Position numbers and translations under genes: made by a program. The notes under the pieces were generated by a model. The model saw only the letters and a list, made by a program, of their open reading frames with translations, was not told the DNA's origin and searched no databases. From Enterosoma sp963621825 (GTDB lineage Bacteria; Bacillota_I; Bacilli_A; RFN20; CAG-288), in assembly GCA_963621825.1 (NCBI GenBank), contig CAVFFP010000004.1, forward strand, positions 75,215 through 139,214: a stretch of 64,000 nucleotides of DNA. The letters run 5' to 3'. Shown in pieces: positions 1-8,865 of this stretch; within the stretch, counting starts at the first letter, position 1; every line of letters begins with the position of its first letter.

Positions 1-851
1 TTCCTTGGTTTCAAGTAGCCAAGATCACAGGCGCAAAAATTACTTATATTCCCTTTGATGAAAACGGAAGACTTACCGTTGAAAACTTTAAAAAATCTTT
101 GACAGATCATACCAAGGTCGTCTCTTTGGCCTCGGTAAGCAATGTGTTAGGTTATTCTCTTCCTGTGAAGGAGTTTGTAAGACTCGCTCATGAAAAAGGC
201 GCCATCTACGTCGATGATGCAGCACAGAGCGTTCCCCATATGAAGATTGATGTCAAAGATAGCGATGTGGATTTCCTTGCTTTCTCTGGACACAAGATGG
301 TCGGACCTACAGGCACTGGTGTCTTATACGGAAAGAAGGAGATGCTAGAGAAGATTTCTCCGACTTTCTATGGCGGAGAGATGAACGCTAGATTCGATTC
401 TACTGGGTATCTTTCTTTGGATGATCTTCCTTATCGTCTGGAAGCCGGAACACAGAACGTCGCTGGTATTCTAGGTTTGGCAAAGGCCTGCGAATATCTG
501 ACTGCTATCGGATTCGATAGGATTCACGAGCATGAGCTTCAATTGAGAAACTTAGCCGTGGAAGGACTGAAGAGAAACGGAAACGCCGTTTTATACAATG
601 AGGATGCGGATAGTGGCATTGTCACATTCAACATCAAGGATGTTTTTGCACAGGATGTCGCCACTTATCTTTCTAGCAAAGGAGTCTTTGTCAGAAGCGG
701 ACAGCATTGCGCAAAGATTCTTCCTGAGTATCTGAAGACACAGGGTACCGTTCGTGCCTCTTTCTATCTCTACAACACGGAAGAAGATGTTGAAGCCTTT
801 GTCAAGGCTTGTTCTACAGCGGAGGATTTCTTAGATGCCTTTTTCAATTAA
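1..851 (+). CDS. sufS: Cysteine desulfurase SufS (5' end cut by window edge)
   Basis: PLP-dependent enzyme that takes sulfur from L-cysteine and passes it as a persulfide to the SufU carrier for Fe-S cluster assembly in the cytoplasm. The frame is open from the first bases of the window, so the N-terminus lies outside it; a TTG at 99 is only an internal leucine codon. Visible family features are the W-Q-A-GA-Y-I-P segment at the start, the D-A-A-Q-S-V-P-H segment of the PLP pocket, the PLP-lysine motif SGHKM, the GTGVLYG loop, and the catalytic cysteine in RSGQHCA near the C-terminus. The gene overlaps sufU by 17 bp, so the two are translated together. Only the missing N-terminus limits the call. 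Confidence 0.95.
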   Translation, partial: PWFQVAKITGAKITYIPFDENGRLTVENFKKSLTDHTKVVSLASVSNVLGYSLPVKEFVRLAHEKGAIYVDDAAQSVPHMKIDVKDSDVDFLAFSGHKMVGPTGTGVLYGKKEMLEKISPTFYGGEMNARFDSTGYLSLDDLPYRLEAGTQNVAGILGLAKACEYLTAIGFDRIHEHELQLRNLAVEGLKRNGNAVLYNEDADSGIVTFNIKDVFAQDVATYLSSKGVFVRSGQHCAKILPEYLKTQGTVRASFYLYNTEEDVEAFVKACSTAEDFLDAFFN

Positions 852-1287
852 CGATCCCGAAATCATGAGGGAAATCATTGTCGATAACTATCAGAACCCG
901 AGAAACTTCAAAGAAGTGGATGATAATAGATATATCACAATCCATATGGACTCTGCTTCCTGCATTGATGACATTTACATTCAAGTCCTTTTTGAAGGCG
1001 ATGTGGTAAAAGACTGCAAGTGGCACGGAAAAGGTTGTGCCATCTCTACTGCCTCTACCTCTATCATGAGTGAGATGATATTAGGAAAAAGCAAAGAGGA
1101 AGCCTTAGCTATGATGGATGAGTTTAATAAGATGCTTGCCGGCCAGGATTTCAACGAAGAACTCCTTGGCGACGCTATCTGCTTTGTCAACGTCAACAGA
1201 CAGCCCTCTAGAATCACATGTGCCAACATCTCTTGGCGCGGATTGCAGAAAGCCTTTTTAGAAGAGGAGAAGAAAGAACATGAATGA
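835..1287 (+). CDS. sufU: Fe-S assembly sulfur carrier SufU
   Basis: SufU receives persulfide sulfur from SufS and, in Bacillota, is a zinc-dependent sulfur-transfer partner rather than a classical scaffold. The 150-residue protein begins with the typical NPRNF segment. It keeps the metal and sulfur-acceptor residues at the expected places: Cys43 and Asp45 (in SCIDD), Cys68 (in GKGCAIS) and Cys129 (in RITCANISW). An additional Cys61 lies nearby. The gene starts inside the end of sufS and overlaps sufB by 8 bp. The canonical N-P-x-C-G-D sequence is replaced by S-A-S-C-I-D-D, so the glycine next to the first cysteine is missing; the ligands themselves are intact. Confidence 0.93.
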   Translation: MPFSINDPEIMREIIVDNYQNPRNFKEVDDNRYITIHMDSASCIDDIYIQVLFEGDVVKDCKWHGKGCAISTASTSIMSEMILGKSKEEALAMMDEFNKMLAGQDFNEELLGDAICFVNVNRQPSRITCANISWRGLQKAFLEEEKKEHE

Positions 1288-2689
1288 GAAGGAGAAAGAA
1301 CTGCTCGATCAGGATGATCGTGCCAAATATGAGTTCCGCGATAAGGATATCGCCATCTATCGTACTCCGAAAGGATTGAACGAAGATATCGTCCGCGAAA
1401 TCTCACAGATTAAGAATGAACCGGATTTCATGTTGGAGTTCCGTCTGAAATCCTATCGTGAATTCGTCAAACATCATCAGCCCCATTTCGGACCGAATCT
1501 CAATTGGATCGATTTCCAGGATTACACCTACTATACAAGAGTCTCTGAAAAGATTGCTCAGGACTGGAAAGATGTTCCGGATGAAGTCAAAAACACCTTT
1601 GACAAATTAGGCATTCCGGAAGCGGAACAGAAGTTCCTTTCCGGTGTCACGACGCAGTATGAGTCGGAGGCTGTCTATAGCAACATGCTTAAGGAAGTTA
1701 CGGATAAGGGGGTTGTCTTCCTCGACACGGATACAGGACTAAAAGAATATCCGGAGCTTTTCAAAAAGTATTTCGGAAAACTTGTTCCTCCTCAGGATAA
1801 CAAATACGCTGCTTTGAACTCCGCAGTCTGGAGCGGTGGCAGTTTTATCTATGTCCCCAAAGGGGTGAAACTGGATAAACCGTTACAGTCCTATTTCCGT
1901 ATCAACAATAAGAGAAGTGGACAGTTTGAAAGAACTCTCATCATTGTGGATGATGATGCTGAACTCAATTATGTTGAAGGCTGCACAGCTCCGATGTATT
2001 CGGAGGAGTCTCTCCATGCCGCCATCGTTGAAATCTTTGTTGGAAAGAGAGCGAAGATGCGTTATACCACAATCCAGAACTGGTCGAACTCCATTCTGAA
2101 TTTAGTCACACAGCGTGCCATTGTCGATGATGATGGATTGATGGAATGGGTCGATGGAAACATTGGATCCAAGCTCTGCATGAAATATCCATGCTGTGTC
2201 TTAAAAGGCGAAAGAAGCAAAGGCTCTGTCATCTCGGTCGCCGTTGCCGGAGAAGGACAGTTCCAGGATACGGGTGCCAAGATGATTCATTTAGGTAAGG
2301 AATCCTCTTCTACCATTATCTCCAAGTCTATCGCCAGAAATGGCGGAACGAGCAATTTCCGCGGTCAGATCCACATTGCAAAGACTGCTCTCAATTCCAA
2401 AGCGCATGAAGAGTGCGATACCTTGATTCTTGATGATCACTCCTATTCGGATACGATTCCGAACAATGTCGTTGAGAATGCGTCCTCTTATCTCGAACAT
2501 GAGGCAAGCGTATCTCAGATCAATGAAGATCAGCTCTATTATCTCATGAGCAGAGGCTTGAATAAGGCTAGTGCGACTCAGATGATCGTCATGGGATTCT
2601 TAGAACCGTTCAGTAAGGAACTTCCGATGGAATATGCGGTAGAACTGAACCAGCTCATTAAATTTGATATGTCAGGTTCGATAGGATAA
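1280..2689 (+). CDS. sufB: Fe-S cluster assembly scaffold protein SufB
   Basis: SufB is the scaffold subunit of the SufBCD complex, on which the nascent Fe-S cluster is built. The 469-residue length is normal, and the beta-helix core is recognisable from the S-A-V-W-S-G-G-S-F-I-Y-V-P-K-G-V segment, the NYVEGC motif and the late R-G-L segment (MSRGL). A GGAG-type ribosome binding site lies just upstream of ATG 1280, inside the end of sufU. The order sufS-sufU-sufB is the 3' half of the sufCDSUB operon of Bacillota; sufC and sufD are expected upstream of the window. The next gene, mnmG, follows after 2 bp. Confidence 0.95.
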   Translation: MNEKEKELLDQDDRAKYEFRDKDIAIYRTPKGLNEDIVREISQIKNEPDFMLEFRLKSYREFVKHHQPHFGPNLNWIDFQDYTYYTRVSEKIAQDWKDVPDEVKNTFDKLGIPEAEQKFLSGVTTQYESEAVYSNMLKEVTDKGVVFLDTDTGLKEYPELFKKYFGKLVPPQDNKYAALNSAVWSGGSFIYVPKGVKLDKPLQSYFRINNKRSGQFERTLIIVDDDAELNYVEGCTAPMYSEESLHAAIVEIFVGKRAKMRYTTIQNWSNSILNLVTQRAIVDDDGLMEWVDGNIGSKLCMKYPCCVLKGERSKGSVISVAVAGEGQFQDTGAKMIHLGKESSSTIISKSIARNGGTSNFRGQIHIAKTALNSKAHEECDTLILDDHSYSDTIPNNVVENASSYLEHEASVSQINEDQLYYLMSRGLNKASATQMIVMGFLEPFSKELPMEYAVELNQLIKFDMSGSIG

Positions 2690-2691
2690 TT

Positions 2692-4578
2692 ATGTTCAAT
2701 ATCATCAAAAAAGAATATGATGTCATCGTCGTCGGTGGAGGTCACGCGGGAACCGAGGCATGCTATGCCGCGAGTCAGATGGGACTGAAGACACTCTTGT
2801 TGTGCCTTAATTTTAAGATGGTCTCCAATATGCCCTGCAATCCCCATATCGGCGGCAGTGCGAAGGGCATTGTTGTAAGAGAAATCGATGCCTTAGGTGG
2901 CATCATGGGAAAGATGGCCGATATGAAAGGCTCGCTTCTTCAGATCAAGGAACTGAATACTTCCAAAGGACCTGGTGTGCGTTGCCTTCGTGCCCAAGAG
3001 GATAAGATCGGTTATCCTAGAAATGTGCAGAATCATCTGCTCACTTTGAACAATCTAGATATCAAAGAAGCGGAAGCGAAGAAGATCGTTGTTGAAGATA
3101 ACGTTGTGACTGGAATCGTTTTGGAAGATAACACTTTCATCAAATGCAAAGCGATTGTTCTTGCTACTGGCACCCATATGGAGTCTAGAATCCTCCGCGG
3201 ACACGAAATCAAGGACGAAGGCCCTGATGGCGAGAAATCTTCTCATGGACTTTCTGCTTCTATCGCCTCATTAGGCTTGAATATGCTCCGCTTAAAGACA
3301 GGAACCCCGCCTAGACTCGATCCTTCTACAATCGATTACAGTGATTTATCCATCGAACTTGGAAATGAGGGAAGACACGCTTTCTCTTATGATACAACTG
3401 AGTTTATGTCTTTAGAGGATATGCTTCCCTGCTACTTGACCTATACGAATGAAACGACGCATGAAATCATCCGTGAACACCTCAAAGAATCTAGCATGTA
3501 CGGTGGCGTAGTCGAAGGCATCGGTCCTCGTTACTGTCCGTCGATTGAAGATAAAGTAGTCCGCTTCAAAGATAAAATCCGTCATCAGCTTTTCTTAGAA
3601 CCGGAGAGCAAGGAATTTTCTTCCTGCTATGTGGATGGATTATCTACTTCCATGCCTCAGTATGTTCAGGAGATGATCGTCCATTCCATCCATGGATTGG
3701 AACATGCTCAATTTTTGAAGTACGCTTATGCGATTGAATATGATGCAATTGAACCGAGTCAGCTTCTGCACTCTCTTCAGGTCAGAGGAATCAAAGGACT
3801 CTATGTCTCCGGTCAGATTGCGGGCACTTCCGGCTATGAGGAAGCGGCTGCATTAGGACTGATGGCTGGAATCAACGCTTCTCTTTCCATTTTAGGAAGA
3901 GAACCTTTTGTCTTAAAGAGGGATGAAGCCTATATCGGAATCATGATCGATGATATTGTCACTAAAGGAACAAAAGAACCATACCGACTTCTTTCTTCCA
4001 GAAGTGAATTCCGTCTTATCACAAGGAGTGACAACGCGGATAGTAGACTCGCTAAGTTCGGATATGAGGTAGGTCTCAACTCTAAAGAGAGATATGATAG
4101 ACTGAACTCCAGAACAGAGAAGGTGATGATGGCGATTGAGGAACTGAACTCTCATCAGGTCGCTTCCAATGGTAAACTGAGAGAGTACATCAAGTCGTTA
4201 GGCTTCCCGGAACCAAACGGAAATGAAACGATGAAACAAACGCTCAGAAGACAGGGAGCCAAATATGAAGAGATACGAAAGTGTGTCGACTTCCTTCCTG
4301 TCCTCGATGAGGAAGAACAGTTCAAGTGCGAGACGGAAGTCAAGTATGAGGGCTATATCCTCGCCGAAAGAAAAGAAGCAAAGAGAAGAGAAGATTATCA
4401 GGAACTCGAACTTCCGGAAAACCTGGATTACAAGAATATGCAGGGGCTTTCCTTGGAAGCGAGAGAAAAACTTACTCTCTATCGTCCGAAGACCTTAGGA
4501 GAAGCGATGAGGATTACGAATGTCCATCCTTCTGATATCGATGTTCTCTCCTTCTATGTAAGACATCACGGAAAATAA
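2692..4578 (+). CDS. mnmG: tRNA uridine-5-carboxymethylaminomethyl synthesis protein MnmG (GidA)
   Basis: FAD protein that, with the GTPase MnmE, installs the cmnm5 group on the wobble uridine of certain tRNAs. The 628-residue length is normal. The N-terminus has the FAD-binding motif VGGGHAGTEAC, followed by the conserved CNPHIGG loop, KTGTPPRLD, and the NAD-region motif QVRGIKGLYVSGQIAGTSGYEEAAALG. The C-terminal helical region that binds MnmE is complete. It starts 2 bp after sufB with no terminator between, so it is probably co-transcribed with the Suf genes. This neighbourhood is unusual, because mnmG is commonly beside mnmE or rsmG. A bidirectional terminator follows. Confidence 0.96.
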   Translation: MFNIIKKEYDVIVVGGGHAGTEACYAASQMGLKTLLLCLNFKMVSNMPCNPHIGGSAKGIVVREIDALGGIMGKMADMKGSLLQIKELNTSKGPGVRCLRAQEDKIGYPRNVQNHLLTLNNLDIKEAEAKKIVVEDNVVTGIVLEDNTFIKCKAIVLATGTHMESRILRGHEIKDEGPDGEKSSHGLSASIASLGLNMLRLKTGTPPRLDPSTIDYSDLSIELGNEGRHAFSYDTTEFMSLEDMLPCYLTYTNETTHEIIREHLKESSMYGGVVEGIGPRYCPSIEDKVVRFKDKIRHQLFLEPESKEFSSCYVDGLSTSMPQYVQEMIVHSIHGLEHAQFLKYAYAIEYDAIEPSQLLHSLQVRGIKGLYVSGQIAGTSGYEEAAALGLMAGINASLSILGREPFVLKRDEAYIGIMIDDIVTKGTKEPYRLLSSRSEFRLITRSDNADSRLAKFGYEVGLNSKERYDRLNSRTEKVMMAIEELNSHQVASNGKLREYIKSLGFPEPNGNETMKQTLRRQGAKYEEIRKCVDFLPVLDEEEQFKCETEVKYEGYILAERKEAKRREDYQELELPENLDYKNMQGLSLEAREKLTLYRPKTLGEAMRITNVHPSDIDVLSFYVRHHGK

Positions 4579-4581
4579 AAT

Positions 4582-4629
4582 AGCTTCTATGGTTTATGCA
4601 ATTAAGCACATTCCATAGAAGCTTTTCTT
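4582..4629 (+). terminator. Bidirectional terminator between mnmG and the OST-HTH gene
   Basis: An 11-bp perfect inverted repeat (4582-4592 with 4613-4623) is followed by a T-rich run on + and by a T-rich run on the other strand. It can serve both convergent genes. Confidence 0.8.
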
Positions 4630-6378
4630 TTAGTCTTCGATTTTGGACGGATCCAAATAGGTGTGTTCTAAAGGAGAGAGAAGCCTTGCGTTGACATAGG
4701 CTTGTTTCGAGGTGAGTATTGTCTGGCCTTGATAGTTTCCGCTCTGTGTCTTTTCTACTAGTAAAACAGCTTCGATTCCTTTGTTGCTATTGAATTCCAA
4801 AGGAAGCATCATCGAAATCACATTCCTAGTAGGGAAGAAAGATGCTAATGCGGTTCGATAATCGTATTCTACCATTCTTTTTGCCTTGGCAATGGTATTG
4901 TCTAAGCTTGTCTTCAATAACGTGTAGAGAAGGCTGTTTTTCTCGATGCTGGCTTCTAGTTTACGATAGAGTCTCTCTTGTGCAATCTCATTCTTTGCTT
5001 TCTTGATCGATTCTAAGATGGATTTTTCCTCTGCAAAAGGAGCGACCATCGTAGAAAGGTAATCGAGCGGGAAACGATCAATGTTGTCTAATATGATATG
5101 TTTCTCATCGGTGTGGATTTCTTTGCTGGTATCAAAATAGACCTCATCGGGATTATCGATGTAGGTGGCTCTTTTCGGAAGAGGATTGAAGTGCTCGACG
5201 ATGATCTTTCCTAAGCCCTGGCTTGCAGAGACGGTGAAACCTTGGAATAGATATTTCTCTTGGATTGTCTTGTCTTTGCTAAGCAAAAGAACAGCATAGA
5301 TGTCTTCGTATTCTTCTGTTTTCAGTCCGGTGTTGAAAGCCGCAAAGCCACTTTTGCTGTCTAAGAAGATTCTCTTCTGACTCTCTAATCTGTAATAGGT
5401 GTACTGAAGATAGATTTTCAGTATGATGTAGGGGTCTTTGGAATGACGGTATCCCCATTTCTCTTTCTTGGCAAGGAGAGAGAGTTCTTTGATGCTTTTG
5501 TCATAATCGGTGAAATGAATATCGTTCTTCAGTGCGTTCTTCGGTTTCTCTCTGTCCGCTCCTAAGAAGTTGATCAGATACTTGTACTCGTTTTTTCCGT
5601 CCGTCTTTTTGATACTGGCAATCAGAGTCTCTTTGTCTTTGCTTAAGAAGGAAAGCGGGAAGATGTAGCAGTCATCCTTCAGAGTCACCTTTCCCTCTTT
5701 TCTGCTTTTCAGATAGTCCTTTAGGACCTGAGTTTTTAAAGAGGAATTGTCTAATCCTAAGTCGGTGAAATCCTTGATGGATAGGCATAAGGAGTCAGGG
5801 AAAAGGAGTTCCTTGGCGTTGATGACAGGGAACTCTTTCTCTTTCTTGTTTTCCTTTTTTGTTACCTTCTTGATGCTTTTTCCTTCGACAAGAATGACAG
5901 AGACAATGTGTGTCTTTTTGTCTTCGGCAATCTGAACATCAGGAGCGAATTCATGGAGAAGATTTTTGATTTTAGAGTATCCATACTCTTTGTAGTTGAT
6001 TCCAGAATCCAATAGGAATTGACCGACATGGGAAAGCGGATAGGGAGTATTCGGCTCATATTTGGTTCTGAGCAGAGAAGAAATCTTCTCTTTTTCTTTC
6101 TCTGTCAGTGTTTTTTTGTTGTCCTTCGTTTTTTCTCCAACCGAAAAATTATGAATGACAACGTAGACATCCTCATGACCCTTTGCCTTACGCGTTTTCA
6201 GAGAGAGGAATTCCAAGTCATTGAGCAATGACTTCATTTTTTTATAACCGAATTCCATATAGTCGATGTTCTTGCTTTTTAAATATAAAGCGAGTGAAGC
6301 AAGAGGGATATCGACTCCTTTCTCAAAATTCTCCAGCAAAAGGCCATAAATGTCTTTCTTTTGTTTTAAAGTTAACAT
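4630..6378 (-). CDS. Tandem OST-HTH/LOTUS domain protein with DUF3825-like C-terminal region
   Basis: Two N-terminal repeats (about residues 5-75 and 95-165) each fit the OST-HTH/LOTUS winged-helix pattern: a short helical region, then D-Y-x-E-[FY]-G-Y-x-K-[MI]-K-x-L-L, then a hydrophobic strand. LOTUS domains bind RNA, including G-rich and G-quadruplex RNA. After a Lys-rich linker, residues about 330-580 resemble DUF3825: a YTYYRL helix, AAFNTGLKTEEYEDIYAVL, and the C-terminal GNYQGQTILTSKQAYVNARLL segment. No catalytic motif is obvious. The start is supported by an AGAGG site upstream. It lies 84 bp downstream of the MATE gene on the same strand, so the two may be co-transcribed. A role in RNA binding or turnover is an inference. 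Confidence 0.75.
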   Translation of the reverse strand: MLTLKQKKDIYGLLLENFEKGVDIPLASLALYLKSKNIDYMEFGYKKMKSLLNDLEFLSLKTRKAKGHEDVYVVIHNFSVGEKTKDNKKTLTEKEKEKISSLLRTKYEPNTPYPLSHVGQFLLDSGINYKEYGYSKIKNLLHEFAPDVQIAEDKKTHIVSVILVEGKSIKKVTKKENKKEKEFPVINAKELLFPDSLCLSIKDFTDLGLDNSSLKTQVLKDYLKSRKEGKVTLKDDCYIFPLSFLSKDKETLIASIKKTDGKNEYKYLINFLGADREKPKNALKNDIHFTDYDKSIKELSLLAKKEKWGYRHSKDPYIILKIYLQYTYYRLESQKRIFLDSKSGFAAFNTGLKTEEYEDIYAVLLLSKDKTIQEKYLFQGFTVSASQGLGKIIVEHFNPLPKRATYIDNPDEVYFDTSKEIHTDEKHIILDNIDRFPLDYLSTMVAPFAEEKSILESIKKAKNEIAQERLYRKLEASIEKNSLLYTLLKTSLDNTIAKAKRMVEYDYRTALASFFPTRNVISMMLPLEFNSNKGIEAVLLVEKTQSGNYQGQTILTSKQAYVNARLLSPLEHTYLDPSKIED

Positions 6379-6462
6379 TTTATAACCTCTTTGTCTTTAG
6401 GGTTTTAAAGACAATTCATTATAACGCTTTTGGCAATGATTTCAAAACGGGAAAGAAAAGAC

Positions 6463-7863
6463 CTAGATGTTACCTAATACCGAGCTTGTGCTTTCTTCTC
6501 CCTTCTTTAAAATTTTTGGGAAGACAATCAAGAAAACAATAGTGGAAACAATGGCGGAAATGGCATCGGCGATCGGCTCAGCCAAAAATGCTGTCGTCGC
6601 ATCACTGGTGCAATATGGGATTAGAATGGTCAATGGAATGAGAAGAACAATCTTTCTGTTCAAAGATAACCATAAGGAGATATTCGCTTTTCCAAGACCG
6701 GTCAGTCCATCGACAAGGGTATACTGGAGAGTAAGGAGGATGATCGGCATCATATAGTAATGAATGTATTTGACGGAATGTTCGATGATGGTTTCCGCAT
6801 TGGTGGCGGAGGAAGAGAAAGATAGGAACAAAGATGCAAAAGGCTTGGCGACAAAGAAGGAAAGAATAAAGCAGATAGCAGTGAAGATAAGTCCGCATGC
6901 TGTAATCTGTTTCTCCGCCTTTTTGACTAAGTCCATCTTCTTTGCACCGTAAAGATAGCCCAAAACAGGCTGAGTTCCCGAGGATATGCCTAAAAGCGGT
7001 CCTGTGACTAAAGAGAAGAATGCTTGAACGATAGTAGAACATTCGATATAGAAATCTCCGTTTCCGTTACCGAACTTCTGAAGGACGGCATTGAGAACAA
7101 TGACAATGACAGCATCGGTCGATAGAATGATGAAAGGAGAGATGCCGTATCTCATCATCCTGAGAATGACTTTGATGGAATATCCTTTGAAGGCGGGTTT
7201 GATTCTCGCCTTTTTATAGATGAAGAACAGCGCTAATAAGAAAGAGAAGAACCAGGAGATAGAAGTCGCAATCGCTGCACCCTTAATGCCAAGATTGAAA
7301 ACAAAAAGAAAGACCGGATCGAGAATGACATTCATGATGCTGGCAAAGATTGTACTTGCCATCGCATAACCGGAATATCCCTGAGACATCAGAAACTGAA
7401 TGAGACCGATGGCTAAGAAGGCAAAAGGAACACCGATGAGATAATAGACCATGTATTCCTTTGCGTAGATGAAACTTTCTTCACTTGCGCCGAAGGTGTA
7501 AAGCATCGGTTTCAGACAAAGGTAGAAGATACCCATGATGACAAAGGAGAGGATGAATAAGGCAAGAAGGGCGTTTGAGAAGATTTTCTTGGCATCCTTA
7601 TCGTTTTTCTGTCCTAGTGAGATGGAGAAAAGAGGAGCGCCGCCTAAAACGATGAGATAGGCAAAAGACGTGCATAATGTCGTAATCGGTGCACAGACAC
7701 CAGCCCCGATAAGGGAAATGTTTCCGACTTCCGGAATGTTACCGATGTACATACGGTCGATGATGTTATATAACACTGTCGCAAGCTGAGATATCATCGC
7801 TGGTATCATCAGCCTTAATACGCTGTTTAATGTGTTAGAGGAACCTAAATCTAGTTTTTTCAT
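6463..7863 (-). CDS. MATE family multidrug/sodium exporter
   Basis: Multi-pass membrane protein of the MATE (NorM/DinF) family, which exports drugs or metabolites using a Na+ or H+ gradient. About twelve hydrophobic segments occur in two homologous halves. Family signatures include LMIPAMISQLATVLYNIIDRMYIG at the N-terminus (helix 1 and the following loop) and the GxQPVLGYLYGAK segment that starts the second half. The chosen start is the ATG at 7863 (MKKLDLGSS); a GTG 24 bases upstream would add eight residues. Neither has a strong ribosome binding site, so the start is uncertain. It is the first gene of a possible two-gene unit with the OST-HTH protein. The substrate cannot be predicted. Confidence 0.9.
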   Translation of the reverse strand: MKKLDLGSSNTLNSVLRLMIPAMISQLATVLYNIIDRMYIGNIPEVGNISLIGAGVCAPITTLCTSFAYLIVLGGAPLFSISLGQKNDKDAKKIFSNALLALFILSFVIMGIFYLCLKPMLYTFGASEESFIYAKEYMVYYLIGVPFAFLAIGLIQFLMSQGYSGYAMASTIFASIMNVILDPVFLFVFNLGIKGAAIATSISWFFSFLLALFFIYKKARIKPAFKGYSIKVILRMMRYGISPFIILSTDAVIVIVLNAVLQKFGNGNGDFYIECSTIVQAFFSLVTGPLLGISSGTQPVLGYLYGAKKMDLVKKAEKQITACGLIFTAICFILSFFVAKPFASLFLSFSSSATNAETIIEHSVKYIHYYMMPIILLTLQYTLVDGLTGLGKANISLWLSLNRKIVLLIPLTILIPYCTSDATTAFLAEPIADAISAIVSTIVFLIVFPKILKKGEESTSSVLGNI

Positions 7864-7990
7864 AATCAAGCCGATAGATTTTAGCACTTTATAGGATAAA
7901 GAGTAAGACGTGGAAAGCGATATCTATGTAACTTTTGAAATGTTTCAGTTTTCGATTTCTTTTTCGCTTCTCAGATGCTAGAATGAAGGC

Positions 7991-8656
7991 ATGAAAAAGC
8001 TAGGAATATTTCTGTTTTTATCGCTGTATCTAATGATATCTATCATCCACCTTTCCTTTTGTGCAAAGGATAACAGTCATATTGTAAGAAAAGTGACAAA
8101 ACCGTTCCTTCTTTTATCCCTAGGTTTATCCCTTTGCTTTTATGTTCCGCAATATCCGTTGATTATCATCGCATGCTTTTTAGCATGTATTGGAGATATC
8201 CTGTTGATCTTTGAAAAGAGCAAAGTCCTTTTCATCATTGGTGCGACCGGTTTTGGTGCAAGCCATGTTTTGAATGTTTTGACACAGATTCAGATCATCG
8301 GACATCCCTTATCCTGGTGGATGTATCTACTTGTCTTTCTTCCTATCCCGTTATCTGGAATTCTTGGTTATTTGTTTATTCAACGAGAAACGTTCTCCTT
8401 ATTCAAGTTCTCGTTCTCGATGTGTCATATCATCAATGTCATCTTTACTATTGTCATGATGGCTAGTGGAACCTTTGCAAGCGGAATGATGATCTTTTTC
8501 GGATATCTTTCCTGTATCATAAGTGACATCATATTGGCAAAGAACCTTGGAAAAGAAGAAAAAGGTGACGTCAATTTTGCAATTATGCTCACATATCTTT
8601 TCGGACAGCTTCTGACCTACTTTGGCCTAGCGTTCGGTGTACTGAATGTATTCTAA
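7991..8656 (+). CDS. YhhN/TMEM86-type membrane protein (putative lysoplasmalogenase)
   Basis: The 221-residue protein has about eight hydrophobic helices and family features of YhhN/TMEM86: an acidic G-D-I-L-L motif in helix 3 (CIGDILLIFE), G-A-x-x-F-G-A-S-H in helix 4, and a second acidic motif, SDIILAKN, near the C-terminus. Characterised members hydrolyse the vinyl-ether bond of lysoplasmalogen. Plasmalogens occur in anaerobic bacteria, so a membrane lipid role fits, but substrate assignment is by family only. It is a single gene divergent from the MATE gene. Confidence 0.75.
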   Translation: MKKLGIFLFLSLYLMISIIHLSFCAKDNSHIVRKVTKPFLLLSLGLSLCFYVPQYPLIIIACFLACIGDILLIFEKSKVLFIIGATGFGASHVLNVLTQIQIIGHPLSWWMYLLVFLPIPLSGILGYLFIQRETFSLFKFSFSMCHIINVIFTIVMMASGTFASGMMIFFGYLSCIISDIILAKNLGKEEKGDVNFAIMLTYLFGQLLTYFGLAFGVLNVF

Positions 8657-8657
8657 A

Positions 8658-8865
8658 TTTTAAGGTTATATCAATGTTGCTGTTGTAAAAGTAAGCCCTT
8701 TCATAACTTTGTGATATTTTGTATTTTTCTCGGTTTCATAGAAAAATATCAACTTTTTACAAAAAACATCGGATATAAGGATACTCTTGACAAAATAAGA
8801 TAAAATTTCACTTTTCATTCTTTTCAATAAAACTTTATAATTTCTTTAGTAAGTGAGGATAAAAA
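8658..8865 (+). promoter_or_regulatory. Leader of the 950-residue lipoprotein gene with cre-like element and -10 box
   Basis: The spacer holds a near-palindrome at 8690-8703 (AGTAAGCCCTTTCA) that resembles the cre-like elements before other lipoprotein operons. It also has TTTTAAGGTT at 8658-8667, which recurs at 25214-25223, and a TATAAT at 8836-8841. The only TTGACA (8787-8792) lies too far upstream of this -10 box to pair with it. A GAGG ribosome binding site precedes ATG 8866. The regulatory reading is inferred from resemblance. Confidence 0.4.

Noticed and set aside
844..1406. Open frames on the - strand opposite sufU and sufB
   Set aside because: They are in antisense to strongly recognised Suf genes, have no family features and no ribosome binding site.
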